Shown here: positions 1 through 8,694 of the stretch, piece by piece
Numbering within the stretch: position 1 is the first letter of the stretch
Layout of the letters: each line of letters starts with the position of its first letter
Assembly: GCF_025961315.1 (NCBI RefSeq)
Contig: NZ_JAOQNK010000001.1
Coordinates: 2,294,001 to 2,358,000, forward strand
DNA: 64,000 nt
Direction: 5' to 3'
Source: Sphingobacterium kitahiroshimense
Lineage (GTDB): Bacteria > Bacteroidota > Bacteroidia > Sphingobacteriales > Sphingobacteriaceae
The notes under the pieces: model-generated
Database searches by the model: none
What the model was told of the DNA's origin: nothing
Seen by the model: the letters and a program-made list of their open reading frames with translations, nothing else
Position numbers and translations under genes: made by a program

Positions 1-207
1 TACTAATAAAGTTAACAACTTTAAGATCTGAGTACATGGAGTGATGATGTGAAAAAGAGTCATAAACGAATGCTTTACCATATAAAACAATCCGAAATAA
101 TTATTTTTTCCTTTTAATAAAGCAACAACAGCAATTACTAACATTTTTCTTATATTAGGGAAAATAGTACATATCAAGGTATCCTTACTAACATTTAACT
201 TTTCTTT

Positions 208-798
208 ATGAAAGCTTTAATTATAATCGATGTACAGTATGATTTTTTACCAGGAGGTGCTTTAGCTGTTAATCATGGTGATGAAATCGTGCACAAAATT
301 AACGAGCTACAGACACAGTATGATCTTGTGGTAGCCACACAAGATTGGCATCCAAGGGGGCATAAAAGTTTTTATACCTCGCATCCTGGCAAAGAGCCAT
401 TTGAAGAAATAATGTTAAATGGATTAGATCAGGTACTTTGGCCAGAGCATTGCATACAAGGAACTAAAGGCGCTGAATTCGTCTCTGGACTTTCAACAAA
501 TGCAATTGAAGCTATTTTTAGAAAAGGAATGGATAAAGAAATTGATAGCTATAGTGGTTTTTTTGATAATGGTAGAAAAAAATCTACAGGAATGGGTGAT
601 TATCTTAAAGGTAGAGGTGTTACAGAAGTAGCTGTCTGTGGAGTGGCTGCTGATTACTGCGTATATTACACTGCAAACGATGCTTTAGATTTAGGTTTTA
701 AATCGAGTATTATAGCGGGTGCATCTAAACCAATAGATCTGGAAAGATACGATCGTGTGAAAAAATACTTTATCTCGAAGGGCGGTACAATCATATGA
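208..798 (+). CDS. pncA: Nicotinamidase (isochorismatase-like)
   Basis: Hydrolyses nicotinamide to nicotinate and ammonia in the cytoplasmic NAD salvage (Preiss-Handler) route. The 196-residue protein has the full isochorismatase-fold set: Asp8 in IIIDVQYDF, the metal-site cluster Asp46/His48/His52 in TQDWHPRGHKSF plus His81 in WPEHC, Lys107, and nucleophile Cys152 in CGVAADYCV. Length is close to E. coli PncA. The ATG at 208 gives an N-terminus directly at the conserved hydrophobic strand. It stands alone, convergent to the sigma factor gene, and is followed by a hairpin terminator. Other isochorismatase-like hydrolases share the fold, but the metal site and the GVAADYC motif favour nicotinamidase. 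Confidence 0.93.
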   Translation: MKALIIIDVQYDFLPGGALAVNHGDEIVHKINELQTQYDLVVATQDWHPRGHKSFYTSHPGKEPFEEIMLNGLDQVLWPEHCIQGTKGAEFVSGLSTNAIEAIFRKGMDKEIDSYSGFFDNGRKKSTGMGDYLKGRGVTEVAVCGVAADYCVYYTANDALDLGFKSSIIAGASKPIDLERYDRVKKYFISKGGTII

Positions 799-843
799 CC
801 AGCTGACAACTCTAAACATAATATTTACAGTAATTATAAATTA

Positions 844-872
844 GGCCCAATAGCGAAGTTGGGCTTTTTTTA
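844..872 (+). terminator. Rho-independent terminator after pncA
   Basis: Stem GCCCAA (845-850) pairs with TTGGGC (859-864) around an 8-nt loop and is followed directly by a run of seven T. It sits between two convergent genes and points toward the plus strand. Confidence 0.75.
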
Positions 873-875
873 TGA

Positions 876-2114
876 TCACGAATGTAGAAGGCTTAATTTC
901 AGGTTTATGTATTCGTTATCAAATTGATTGTTGGTATATGATAAAGAACACCAATAGTAATGGCAGGCCATTTCCTTCTTTTCCCCCTTTTCATAAAGAA
1001 ATGCTAAAGAGCTATAAAATGGAAATTTAAGAAAGTCATTTAACATAGGTTCCAAATCAAACATTTTCTTAATCAATGGAGTTATTGGCAAGTAATTACT
1101 CTCAGCAATAACCCTATTTATTTTTACTGCTATAGCATTAGGCTCTAAAAATTCTAATTGAGAATACAAGGTAGATATCAATCTCCAATCTGTTTTTTCA
1201 TAATTAGGTGAAGAACAATGCACTGAAGCAATTAAAGCCTCTAAATGATATTTATTCAGCCTATTTTTACTTAAATCTATTTTATTAAGATAAGCATATC
1301 CCTCGCTTATCAAATTTTTATCCCAAAGCGTCCGATTTTGAAATTGAATAGATATCCATCCATTTTCTTGAATCCTTGCAGGAAATCGAGAAACATGAAA
1401 GAAAAATAAAGCTAAAAGAGCATTTAATTCACAATGATCCTCCTGATATTTTTTGACTAAAACACTTAGACGAATCGCTTCAAAACATAAATCCTTTTTT
1501 ATTGATTCTCGTTTTTGAGCAGATTTGAAGCCTTCATTAAACATCAAATACAATACATGAAGCAGATGGGGCATCTCATTATGCAAGCTTTCGAATTCAC
1601 ATTTCTCATATTGAATAGCAATTTTTTTTATTAAAACCTGACTTCGTAAGATGATCTTTTTAATAGTTTCAACGGGTAACATCATGGCTCTTGATATTTC
1701 AGAATAGCCAAATCCACATAAATAAAACAAAGATATAATCAACTTATTTCTGTCAGAGACATTGATTTTAGAAAAGAAGATCAACAATTGAAGTAAACTA
1801 TCTTCGGCTTCATGTGACGCAATTGATTCTTCTTCCTCGTACGAAATTCGATTAAGAATCTTGCTTCCAACCGAATCTCGATTGATTTTATTGATTAATT
1901 TATTTTGAGAAACATAAATTAACCATCCGAAACAATTTTTGGGAGTTCCTTTATATCTCCATTCACTTAGGGCAATTTCAAATGCTTCCTGAACTGCATC
2001 AACAATATTATCGATCTGCTGATATCCAAATTTTGCAGACAAAAACGAAATCATCTTTCCATGGTATTCCCTGAAAAGATGATCTGTTAATTTGTCAATG
2101 TCCTTATTGCTCAT
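876..2114 (-). CDS. ECF42-type RNA polymerase sigma factor with C-terminal helical (TPR-like/DUF6596) extension
   Basis: Extracytoplasmic-function sigma factor of 412 residues, about twice the length of a plain ECF. Residues 1-75 look like region 2 (DAVQEAFEIAL segment). Residues about 120-165 look like region 4, with the helix-turn-helix around GYSEISRAMMLPVETIKK. The remainder is an all-helical domain with the ECF42 hallmark LYLMFNEGF followed by EAIRLS. ECF42 factors lack a classical anti-sigma factor and are paired with a DGPF/YCII protein, which is exactly the upstream neighbour; the genes overlap by 11 nt. The start is the ATG at 2114. Target promoters cannot be inferred here. Confidence 0.92.
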   Translation of the reverse strand: MSNKDIDKLTDHLFREYHGKMISFLSAKFGYQQIDNIVDAVQEAFEIALSEWRYKGTPKNCFGWLIYVSQNKLINKINRDSVGSKILNRISYEEEESIASHEAEDSLLQLLIFFSKINVSDRNKLIISLFYLCGFGYSEISRAMMLPVETIKKIILRSQVLIKKIAIQYEKCEFESLHNEMPHLLHVLYLMFNEGFKSAQKRESIKKDLCFEAIRLSVLVKKYQEDHCELNALLALFFFHVSRFPARIQENGWISIQFQNRTLWDKNLISEGYAYLNKIDLSKNRLNKYHLEALIASVHCSSPNYEKTDWRLISTLYSQLEFLEPNAIAVKINRVIAESNYLPITPLIKKMFDLEPMLNDFLKFPFYSSLAFLYEKGEKKEMACHYYWCSLSYTNNQFDNEYINLKLSLLHS

Positions 2115-2445
2115 CGGTAATGATAATCTCCCGTATTTCTAAAGTTGCACCATTCTTTAAATCAGGACAACTTTTAGCAAGCTGTGTTGCTTCTTCCAAA
2201 CTTTTCACACTTAATTTGTAGTAACCGCTAACACATTCTTTTGTCTCGATGTATGGACCATCTGAAATCATATCCTTCTTTAATGTAACTCCATTAGCTT
2301 CTAGTGGATTTCCTTCTAGAAAATGTCCATTTGCAACCAGTTCCTCTACCCAATTGATATGTTCCTGAATATCAGCCTGCATATCTTCTACCGATAGGTT
2401 GCCATAAGTCGAAGACTCACGAATCAACAATAAAAACTCTTTCAT
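2104..2445 (-). CDS. YCII/DGPF-domain protein, partner of the ECF42 sigma factor
   Basis: A 113-residue single-domain protein of the YCII-related family. It carries the family signature in the variant form DGPY (SDGPYIETKE, about residue 62) and the typical GYYKL strand after it. The fold is a ferredoxin-like dimer; in ECF42 loci one or more such proteins are encoded next to the sigma gene and are thought to take part in signalling, with mechanism unresolved. The stop overlaps the sigma factor start by 11 nt, so the pair is very probably co-transcribed and translationally coupled. A catalytic role is possible for YCII proteins, but nothing here proves one. Confidence 0.9.
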   Translation of the reverse strand: MKEFLLLIRESSTYGNLSVEDMQADIQEHINWVEELVANGHFLEGNPLEANGVTLKKDMISDGPYIETKECVSGYYKLSVKSLEEATQLAKSCPDLKNGATLEIREIIITDEQ

Positions 2446-2706
2446 CTTTTCTTAATTAAGGTTAATAAATATACTATTTATTTTAATGACAAATGAGGAT
2501 CGTAATTCGGGACATTTTTTTTCAAATCGTATTCAAGAAATTTATAATCACATGAATAGATGCAATTTAACGTAATATAAGGTACTAAAAAATAGTGATT
2601 AATGTATATGATCGCGATTAGATATATACTTTTTCCTTGTCAATAAAATCAGAAGACAAAACTTAACGTCTGCCTTTAAGATTTCAAGAACATTCTCTTA
2701 AATAAA

Positions 2707-3213
2707 TTATGCAATTAAATATACTGCATTCAAAGGCAATTCATCAAGTTGATTTATCTCCGACTGTTTAACAAATCCCTTACTTTCAAAAAGTCCGATA
2801 AAGGGATTTTGAATATACTCGTGGATCCATACCGCTTCATATGGCCTGCAGACGGATAAACTTTTTTCCAGTAATGCTTCTTCTACACCCAGATTAAAAT
2901 ATTTTTTTAAGATCCCAAAATTGGCAATACGGATAGCCCGTTTACGGTCTAAACTCGAAGGTCTAACGCCCTTTGACGTAATTTGGACGAATCCTGCCGG
3001 TATATTATCGACGTATGCGATGAGCCATTGATTTGACATGCTATTTAATTCTTCAACCAAATTGCTATCACTAAAATTTTCATGTATATATTTCTCTACG
3101 AACGAAAGCTCTAGATGTTTTGAAAACTTTTCTATCGCTATCGCATGCGTTAATGTTAAAAGAGCTGCCAATCCTTCTTCTGTAGCTATAGTAAATTTGA
3201 TTATTATTTTCAT
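2707..3213 (-). CDS. GNAT family N-acetyltransferase
   Basis: Probable acetyl-CoA dependent acetyltransferase of about 168 residues. The central AGFVQIT strand and the C-terminal pattern NPFIGLFESKGFV (helix plus ESKGF, like the usual YEKxGF) are GNAT features. The acetyl-CoA loop is not a canonical Q/RxxGxG/A, so motif A is degenerate (NFGILKKYFNLGVEEALLEK). The frame is open to a TTG at 3240, but the first ATG, at 3213, begins a normal MKIIIKF N-terminus and is preferred. Substrate unknown. Monocistronic by spacing. Confidence 0.75.
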   Translation of the reverse strand: MKIIIKFTIATEEGLAALLTLTHAIAIEKFSKHLELSFVEKYIHENFSDSNLVEELNSMSNQWLIAYVDNIPAGFVQITSKGVRPSSLDRKRAIRIANFGILKKYFNLGVEEALLEKSLSVCRPYEAVWIHEYIQNPFIGLFESKGFVKQSEINQLDELPLNAVYLIA

Positions 3214-3301
3214 ACTGATATCATAAATGTGTGTGCACAAATGTATAAGTCTTTCAAAAGAATAAAGAGAACAGCTTATGCAACATGAAGCAGTACAGTT
3301 G

Positions 3302-4708
3302 TTATCGCATTAGTTGACCAGCAAGCATAATCGCTTCTATCTTCTTAACAGAAAATTTGTCTGCAAATACTACTCGAAAGTAATTTGCGAACGCCCCCGA
3401 AAATGAAAAAGTATACCCAGGAGTAAATCTCACTCCTATTTGCTCACATTGTCTATAAAATTTAAGCATGTCTGTCCCGTCAGGCATCTTTACCCAAATA
3501 TTATAGCCTCCTGCTGGCATTAAAATAGAAGTACTGTCCGGAAAATTAGCAGAAAGCAAGTGTACAGTACTATAGGCATTCTTAGCCAATTGCATTCTAA
3601 AGGAACGTATATGACGATCGTAACTACTTCCTGTCATCAGTTTATTTAGCGTCTCCTGATATAAAGGAGAAACGGTACTTCCCAATGAAAATTTAATCTG
3701 CTCTGCCCGTTGCATAAATTTTCCAGCCGCCAACCAACCTAGTCTTATACCGGGAGCCAAAGTTTTCGAATAGGACGAATAAGTAAGAACTAGACCACTT
3801 ACATCAAAACTTCTCAAAGTAGTCGGTCGCTGTCCATGAAAATTCAGATCACCATACATATCATTTTCAATAAGCGCAACATTATAGTATTGTGCTACAG
3901 TAACTAAGGCTAGCTTTTGTTCATCTGACATTAATATCCCTGTCGGGTTATGAAAATTTGAAGTTACAATCGCCGCTTTAACCGGATTGTGAAGGCATGC
4001 CTCTCTGAAAAAATTAATATCAAATCCCAAAACCGGATCTACAGAAATCTCGATAACTTTCAGGTTCAATACCCTTATTACTTCAAGTACCGAAAATACA
4101 CAGGGACTTTCCACTGCTACAACATCGCCCGAAGAACAAACTGTAGCCAGAGCAATATATAAAGCCTGCAATGCACCATCTGTAATAATTAGCTCATCCA
4201 TATGAATAACAGTACGATAAGCTGCCGCACGTGTGATAATATGTTCTTTTAACTCAACAGAACCATTTGAAGGATAATACCGAAGTAGACCTGCCCCCTG
4301 CTCCCGGATCACCTGTTGCATTGTCCGCAACACTAACTTTTGTGGCACAAGCAAATCTCCAGGAGCAGCTACATTAAACTCAGAAAATGTCTTTCCTGCT
4401 CCCGCAGAAGTTGTAAGTCCAAGATGATCCTTAAATATAGCATCCCTAATGACTGGAATACGGTCACTTTTTAACTCTTCTACATTTTCTTTTGTTTGAT
4501 AACTTACATAATAACCCGATTTAGGAATACTTTCCACTAAACCATGAATCATCAGATATTCGTACCCATTTTGTATTGTACTGACACTGATCTTAAACTG
4601 TTCTTTCAACTCACGAACGGAAGGCAGTTTATGACCTGGCTTGAAAATACCATCTTTGATATTTTTTTCTATAGTACTGGTAAATAGTTCGAATTTATAC
4701 GCCTTCAT
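3302..4708 (-). CDS. MocR-type regulator: GntR winged helix fused to a class I aminotransferase domain
   Basis: PLP-dependent transcription factor of 468 residues. Residues 1-70 form a GntR winged helix (IFKPGHKLPSVRELKEQF). From about 110 there is a fold-type-I aminotransferase domain with HNPTG (substrate/PLP contact) and the Schiff-base lysine motif SYSKTLAPGIRLGW. MocR proteins normally act on a divergently transcribed target. Here that neighbour is dxs, 77 nt away, with overlapping promoter boxes. The best characterised members (PdxR, GabR) use PLP as co-effector, and DXP made by Dxs feeds PLP synthesis in DXP-dependent organisms, so a PdxR-like role is a reasonable inference, not shown. 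The start is the ATG at 4708. Confidence 0.92.
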   Translation of the reverse strand: MKAYKFELFTSTIEKNIKDGIFKPGHKLPSVRELKEQFKISVSTIQNGYEYLMIHGLVESIPKSGYYVSYQTKENVEELKSDRIPVIRDAIFKDHLGLTTSAGAGKTFSEFNVAAPGDLLVPQKLVLRTMQQVIREQGAGLLRYYPSNGSVELKEHIITRAAAYRTVIHMDELIITDGALQALYIALATVCSSGDVVAVESPCVFSVLEVIRVLNLKVIEISVDPVLGFDINFFREACLHNPVKAAIVTSNFHNPTGILMSDEQKLALVTVAQYYNVALIENDMYGDLNFHGQRPTTLRSFDVSGLVLTYSSYSKTLAPGIRLGWLAAGKFMQRAEQIKFSLGSTVSPLYQETLNKLMTGSSYDRHIRSFRMQLAKNAYSTVHLLSANFPDSTSILMPAGGYNIWVKMPDGTDMLKFYRQCEQIGVRFTPGYTFSFSGAFANYFRVVFADKFSVKKIEAIMLAGQLMR

Positions 4709-4748
4709 ATCTGTACTGGTAAGTTTTACAAAATCTACACCTATATCG

Positions 4749-4756
4749 CAAATCTA
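4749..4756 (-). promoter_or_regulatory. Bacteroidota -7 box for the MocR gene
   Basis: Read on the minus strand the sequence is TAGATTTG, an exact match to TAnnTTTG, about 40 nt before the MocR start codon. No clear -33 TTG was found at the expected distance. Confidence 0.5.
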
Positions 4757-4763
4757 AGTAATT

Positions 4764-4771
4764 TACCTTTG
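4764..4771 (+). promoter_or_regulatory. Bacteroidota -7 box for dxs
   Basis: TACCTTTG matches TAnnTTTG exactly and ends 14 nt before the dxs ATG, implying a leader of roughly ten nucleotides. It lies 7 bp from the opposing MocR box, so both promoters cannot easily be occupied together. Confidence 0.55.
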
Positions 4772-4785
4772 AGAAAAAAAATACT

Positions 4786-6687
4786 ATGTCCCCTAATAAT
4801 TTCATAAGTAGTCCAGTAGATCTACGCAATTTATCCTTTTCCTCTTTACAAGTTGTATGCGAAGACTTACGATCGTTTATTATCGATCATGTTGCCGTAA
4901 ACGGAGGTCATTTCAGTTCTAGTTTAGGTGTTGTTGAACTTACTGTGGCCTTACATTATGTTTTTAATACGCCTATAGACAAACTGATCTGGGATGTAGG
5001 ACATCAAGCTTATCCTCATAAATTACTCACAGGAAGAAGAAAATCTTTTTACTCTAACCGAGTACTAGGAGGTATAAGCGGTTTCCCCTGTAGGGACGAA
5101 AGCGAATTTGATGCATTTGGAACTGGTCATTCTTCTACCTCCATTTCGGCCATCCTAGGTATGGCTATCGCAGCCAAATATCGCGGAGAACTCAACCGGC
5201 AGCATATTGCTGTTATTGGAGATGGGGCGATGACAGCAGGACAAGCCTTTGAAGCAATGAACAATGCGGGATATGAACAACCAAACATGCTTATTATACT
5301 CAATGATAATAATATGTCTATCGATAGCAATACCGGTGCACTACAAAATTATTTGACAGATCTCACTACCGCTAAATATTACAATACGTTAAAGTTACAT
5401 CTCAAAAATCTCCTTTCATCAGAAAATTCATCCACAAAATGGGCTTCAGATACGCTGCGAAAATTTGATAAAATCATTAAGGGAGGATTTATGCAGTATA
5501 GTAATCTTTTCGAAGCATTAAACATACGATATTTTGGTCCTGTAGATGGACATGATCTAAAAAAAATGATTGGTTTGTTCGAAAAACTAAAGCACATACC
5601 AGGACCAAAATTACTTCATTGTGTTACTATCAAAGGAAAGGGATTTGCTCCCGCTCTGGCCGATCCTAAAAAATGGCATGCTCCAGGAACTTTTAATAAA
5701 TCAACGGGATCGAAGTTGAGTACAGTTAATCGCAGTCCCACTTTTCAGGAGGTTTTTGGAAATACGCTACTTACACTAGCAAAAACCAATGACCGCATCA
5801 TAGCAGTCAGTCCAGCCATGTTATCGGGTAGCTCGTTATCGAAGATGAAATCAGAAATGCCTGACCGAGTTTTTGATGTCGGTATTGCCGAACAACATTC
5901 CGTTACTTTTTGTGCTGGACTTGCCGCTGACGGCCTGTTGCCATTTTGCGCAATATATTCAACATTCCTACAGCGCGCCTACGATCAGCTCATACATGAT
6001 GTCGCTTTGCAAAAGTTACCTGTTGTATTCTGCATAGATCGTGCAGGTGTTGTTGGCACAGATGGGCCAACACATCACGGCGCATTTGACATTTCCTTTC
6101 TTAGATGTATACCCAACATAACAGGTGCATCTCCCATGGATTTGGATGATTTTAAAAATCTGCTTTTCACAGCACAATGCGATACGTTAAATGGTCCTTT
6201 CGCGATACGCTATCCAAAAAGCGTAGGCTCTGGTGAGCTCAAAAGTAAGTTTTGCAAAATACCTCTCGGAAAGGGACGAAAAATCAAATCTGGAAAAAGA
6301 ATAGCCATATTATCGCTCGGTCCGATAGGTCAATTTGCAGTAGAAGCCTGTCAAGAACTTTTGGATGATCACATTGATGTAGCCCATTACGACCTCCGGT
6401 TCTTTAAACCTATTGATGAAACATTACTGCACGATGTCTTTAGTCAATTTTCAGTCGTGATTACTATAGAAGATGGTAGTATCATAGGCGGGATAGGTAG
6501 TGCAGTAATGGAATTTATGGTAGATAATGGATATCATTCCATTTTAAAACGTCTGGGGTTACCTGATACATTTGCGACACAGGGAACCCAAAATCAACTT
6601 CATGCATTATACGGATATGATAAGAAAGCTATAATTTCTTTGATTAGATCACTACACCATGAACCAAATAAAGAGAACATCTCTTAA
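4786..6687 (+). CDS. dxs: 1-deoxy-D-xylulose-5-phosphate synthase
   Basis: Condenses pyruvate and glyceraldehyde 3-phosphate to DXP using thiamine diphosphate. DXP is the entry point of the MEP isoprenoid pathway and a precursor for thiamine and, in DXP-dependent organisms, for PLP. The 633-residue protein has the usual order: N-terminal TPP domain with WDVGHQAYPHKLLTGR, GHSSTSISAILGMA and GDGAMTAGQAFEA (GDG...N metal/TPP motif, with LNDNNMS), the central pyrimidine domain with DVGIAEQHSVTF and DRAGVVGTDGPTHHG, and a C-terminal transketolase-like domain. Length fits the family. It is divergent from the MocR regulator and ends at a strong bidirectional terminator. A second dxs elsewhere in the genome cannot be excluded. 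Confidence 0.96.
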   Translation: MSPNNFISSPVDLRNLSFSSLQVVCEDLRSFIIDHVAVNGGHFSSSLGVVELTVALHYVFNTPIDKLIWDVGHQAYPHKLLTGRRKSFYSNRVLGGISGFPCRDESEFDAFGTGHSSTSISAILGMAIAAKYRGELNRQHIAVIGDGAMTAGQAFEAMNNAGYEQPNMLIILNDNNMSIDSNTGALQNYLTDLTTAKYYNTLKLHLKNLLSSENSSTKWASDTLRKFDKIIKGGFMQYSNLFEALNIRYFGPVDGHDLKKMIGLFEKLKHIPGPKLLHCVTIKGKGFAPALADPKKWHAPGTFNKSTGSKLSTVNRSPTFQEVFGNTLLTLAKTNDRIIAVSPAMLSGSSLSKMKSEMPDRVFDVGIAEQHSVTFCAGLAADGLLPFCAIYSTFLQRAYDQLIHDVALQKLPVVFCIDRAGVVGTDGPTHHGAFDISFLRCIPNITGASPMDLDDFKNLLFTAQCDTLNGPFAIRYPKSVGSGELKSKFCKIPLGKGRKIKSGKRIAILSLGPIGQFAVEACQELLDDHIDVAHYDLRFFKPIDETLLHDVFSQFSVVITIEDGSIIGGIGSAVMEFMVDNGYHSILKRLGLPDTFATQGTQNQLHALYGYDKKAIISLIRSLHHEPNKENIS

Positions 6688-6740
6688 AAAAAACAATTAG
6701 TTATATAAATATGCTGCGCTTGTATCTTGATTTAAGCAAA

Positions 6741-6772
6741 TAAAACAAGCTCTGAAATAGAGCTTGTTTTTA
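6741..6772. terminator. Bidirectional terminator between dxs and the barrel-protein gene
   Basis: Inverted repeat AAAACAAGCTCT / AGAGCTTGTTTT with a 5-nt loop, A-tract on one side and T-tract on the other. It can serve both convergent genes. Confidence 0.85.
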
Positions 6773-6815
6773 AATATCAGAACTATCAAAAATAGCCAAC
6801 CTATTCAAGTTTATA

Positions 6816-7586
6816 TTACCAAAGTTTGTATGCTACACCAAGTGTTAGATAAATATTATGCAAATTATATCCTACTCCACGGAAAGATGAAGGGAAAACC
6901 GGATTTAAGCCTAATTGTCCTGTCAGATCTGCCACCCAACGTTGACCAAAATGCCTTGAAACTCCTAAATGAGCTCCAATATCAAAGGATCTCACCTCTC
7001 TTGAAAAGTCAAAATCAGCACTTTCAATCAATACTTTTTCACCTAATGAATTACCTTTTCTAATATAACCATCTGACACAGTTCCTTTGAATTCAGCCGA
7101 TAATAAACAAGCGAAATACATCCCTAATTTAAAATCCCATTCTCCCTGACGGTAACCTGCAAAAACAGGTAGCGTTAAATACACATTTCGGGATGTCGTG
7201 GCGTTTGTTCCTGTAAAATCTCCTTCAAAAGAGCCTTTTTCACCATTACCATTATCCACAGAAATAATAGTATGAAAGTACTGGACACTGTCAGTTACTT
7301 TCATTCCTTTAACATCTACGCTTAATCCAGTACCTACAAACCACTTTGATGAAAGATCATATGTAGCCTGATAGCCAAAAGAAGGTGAAAATATCGGTGC
7401 ATAACTATTGATCTGACGAATGGTATTAGGAAAAGAAAAAGGAGCCGTAGCACCAATATTATAACCTAATGTAATTGAATGCTTAATCTGATCAAATAAA
7501 AACTTTCGCTGTTTATCTTGTGCGTACAGGATACCTGATCCCACCAATAGACAACAATAAAGGGATAACGTTATATATTTCTTCAT
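6816..7586 (-). CDS. Outer-membrane beta-barrel protein (porin/PorT-like), function unknown
   Basis: A 256-residue exported protein. The signal peptide (residues 1-22, cleavage after ...ILYA) is followed by alternating amphipathic strands typical of the Bacteroidota outer-membrane beta-barrel (PF13568-like) group, with repeated aromatic/glycine strand ends (GYNIGATAPF, GTGLSVDVKG, YLTLGVAYKLW). The terminal residues YKLW end in an aromatic, as BAM substrates do. Its start overlaps the stop of the upstream PCMD lipoprotein gene by 4 nt, so the two are probably translated together and may act as a surface pair. No specific substrate can be named. Confidence 0.8.
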   Translation of the reverse strand: MKKYITLSLYCCLLVGSGILYAQDKQRKFLFDQIKHSITLGYNIGATAPFSFPNTIRQINSYAPIFSPSFGYQATYDLSSKWFVGTGLSVDVKGMKVTDSVQYFHTIISVDNGNGEKGSFEGDFTGTNATTSRNVYLTLPVFAGYRQGEWDFKLGMYFACLLSAEFKGTVSDGYIRKGNSLGEKVLIESADFDFSREVRSFDIGAHLGVSRHFGQRWVADLTGQLGLNPVFPSSFRGVGYNLHNIYLTLGVAYKLW

Positions 7587-8647
7587 AATAAAGGTACGAT
7601 TCTTAAACTATCTACCACCAATCGCGATCCTATCGCTCCTCTATATTGATCCCCTTCAGCACTGGACGAGGTAACAATGGCCATCATCAAATTTTTACCA
7701 ATACTAGCATCCTGTTTATATACAAAAGGAATATCAAAACGTGTAAAATTGGTTTTATCAGAGCCATACTGAAGATCCGCACGCGCAATTATCCGGTCCG
7801 AATTCATAATATTAGTCGCATTAAGTCTATCCGGACCGTTAAACAAAACGGCATAGATACTACATTTGTCTTTCACTCCTGGCTGAACCTGACCTACCTT
7901 ATTTATAAAATCAGGTCCTGCACTATATTTATAATAACCTGTGAAAGATTTAGGAAGCCCCTTATAAGGTTCTCCAAATTCTGTCGCCGCCAACGGATTA
8001 AGCATAGCCTGAGAAGCATTAAAATTTCCTAAAAACAAAGAACCTGCATACAGTCGAATACCAATAAGTTCTGAAAAAGGTGTACCTTTAATCGTAACCA
8101 GTTCTGCAGCCTTCGTTCCAAGGTAACCATCTGTAGTGGATCGCGTCGGGTATGCGTCACTGCGCGCAGGAACACCCGATAGCGCAACTCCCGGATTGCC
8201 GGAGGACCAGAGCTGTAATCCATCATCCTCTACCGGATACTCATATTTATCGGTAGGATGACTAGCCCAATTTTGAAAAGCAAAATCCCAATGACCAATA
8301 TTCACAACTTTAACCGTATATCGTTTGGTATTTTCTCCTGATTCTGAAGTGACATCATATACAATATCTTGATCACCGTCAAACTTGATCAGTGTCCCAC
8401 TTGCTGGTTTTACGGAAGCGCCCCTAGATAAGGTCAACACCGGAGAGATTCCTGACTCATAGGCTTCATTTGTAAGGTTGAATGTTATTGTCCGATTTAT
8501 CTGATCTATAAACACATTACCAGTTAGTAAATGTGGATCAACAGTAACAGATTCAATATCTGCCTCAGGATTTTGCGGTGCATCCTTAATACAGCCTTGC
8601 ATAAGCACTATGCATATGAACAGCGTGGCAAAAAGCCGTTTTCTCAT
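7583..8647 (-). CDS. PCMD-domain lipoprotein with N-terminal Ig-like (DUF5018-type) domain
   Basis: A 354-residue lipoprotein with lipobox LMQGC (Cys19). Residues about 25-112 read as a short Ig-like sandwich with the Bacteroidota pattern ...VKPASGTLIKF... and ...KRYTVKVVN. The remainder, beginning around GHWDFAFQNW, resembles the putative carbohydrate metabolism domain (PCMD, PF13201), a jelly-roll fold in surface lipoproteins often found near glycan-use genes: YPTRSTTDGYLGTKAAEL is the usual motif. It likely binds or processes a polysaccharide at the cell surface, but there is no SusC/D pair nearby. It precedes and overlaps the barrel gene; the MscS gene lies 47 nt upstream on the same strand. 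Confidence 0.8.
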   Translation of the reverse strand: MRKRLFATLFICIVLMQGCIKDAPQNPEADIESVTVDPHLLTGNVFIDQINRTITFNLTNEAYESGISPVLTLSRGASVKPASGTLIKFDGDQDIVYDVTSESGENTKRYTVKVVNIGHWDFAFQNWASHPTDKYEYPVEDDGLQLWSSGNPGVALSGVPARSDAYPTRSTTDGYLGTKAAELVTIKGTPFSELIGIRLYAGSLFLGNFNASQAMLNPLAATEFGEPYKGLPKSFTGYYKYSAGPDFINKVGQVQPGVKDKCSIYAVLFNGPDRLNATNIMNSDRIIARADLQYGSDKTNFTRFDIPFVYKQDASIGKNLMMAIVTSSSAEGDQYRGAIGSRLVVDSLRIVPLL

Positions 8648-8694
8648 CGTTCCTTGATTAGTATTTATTAATTGCGTAAACCATTCTCATATGA

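Noticed and set aside
3214..3240. TTG-initiated extension of the GNAT protein
   Set aside because: Adds residues with no conservation pattern; the ATG at 3213 gives a normal N-terminus.
6764..7063. Plus-strand frame opposite the barrel-protein gene
   Set aside because: It has no start context or family motif and lies antisense to a well-supported exported barrel.
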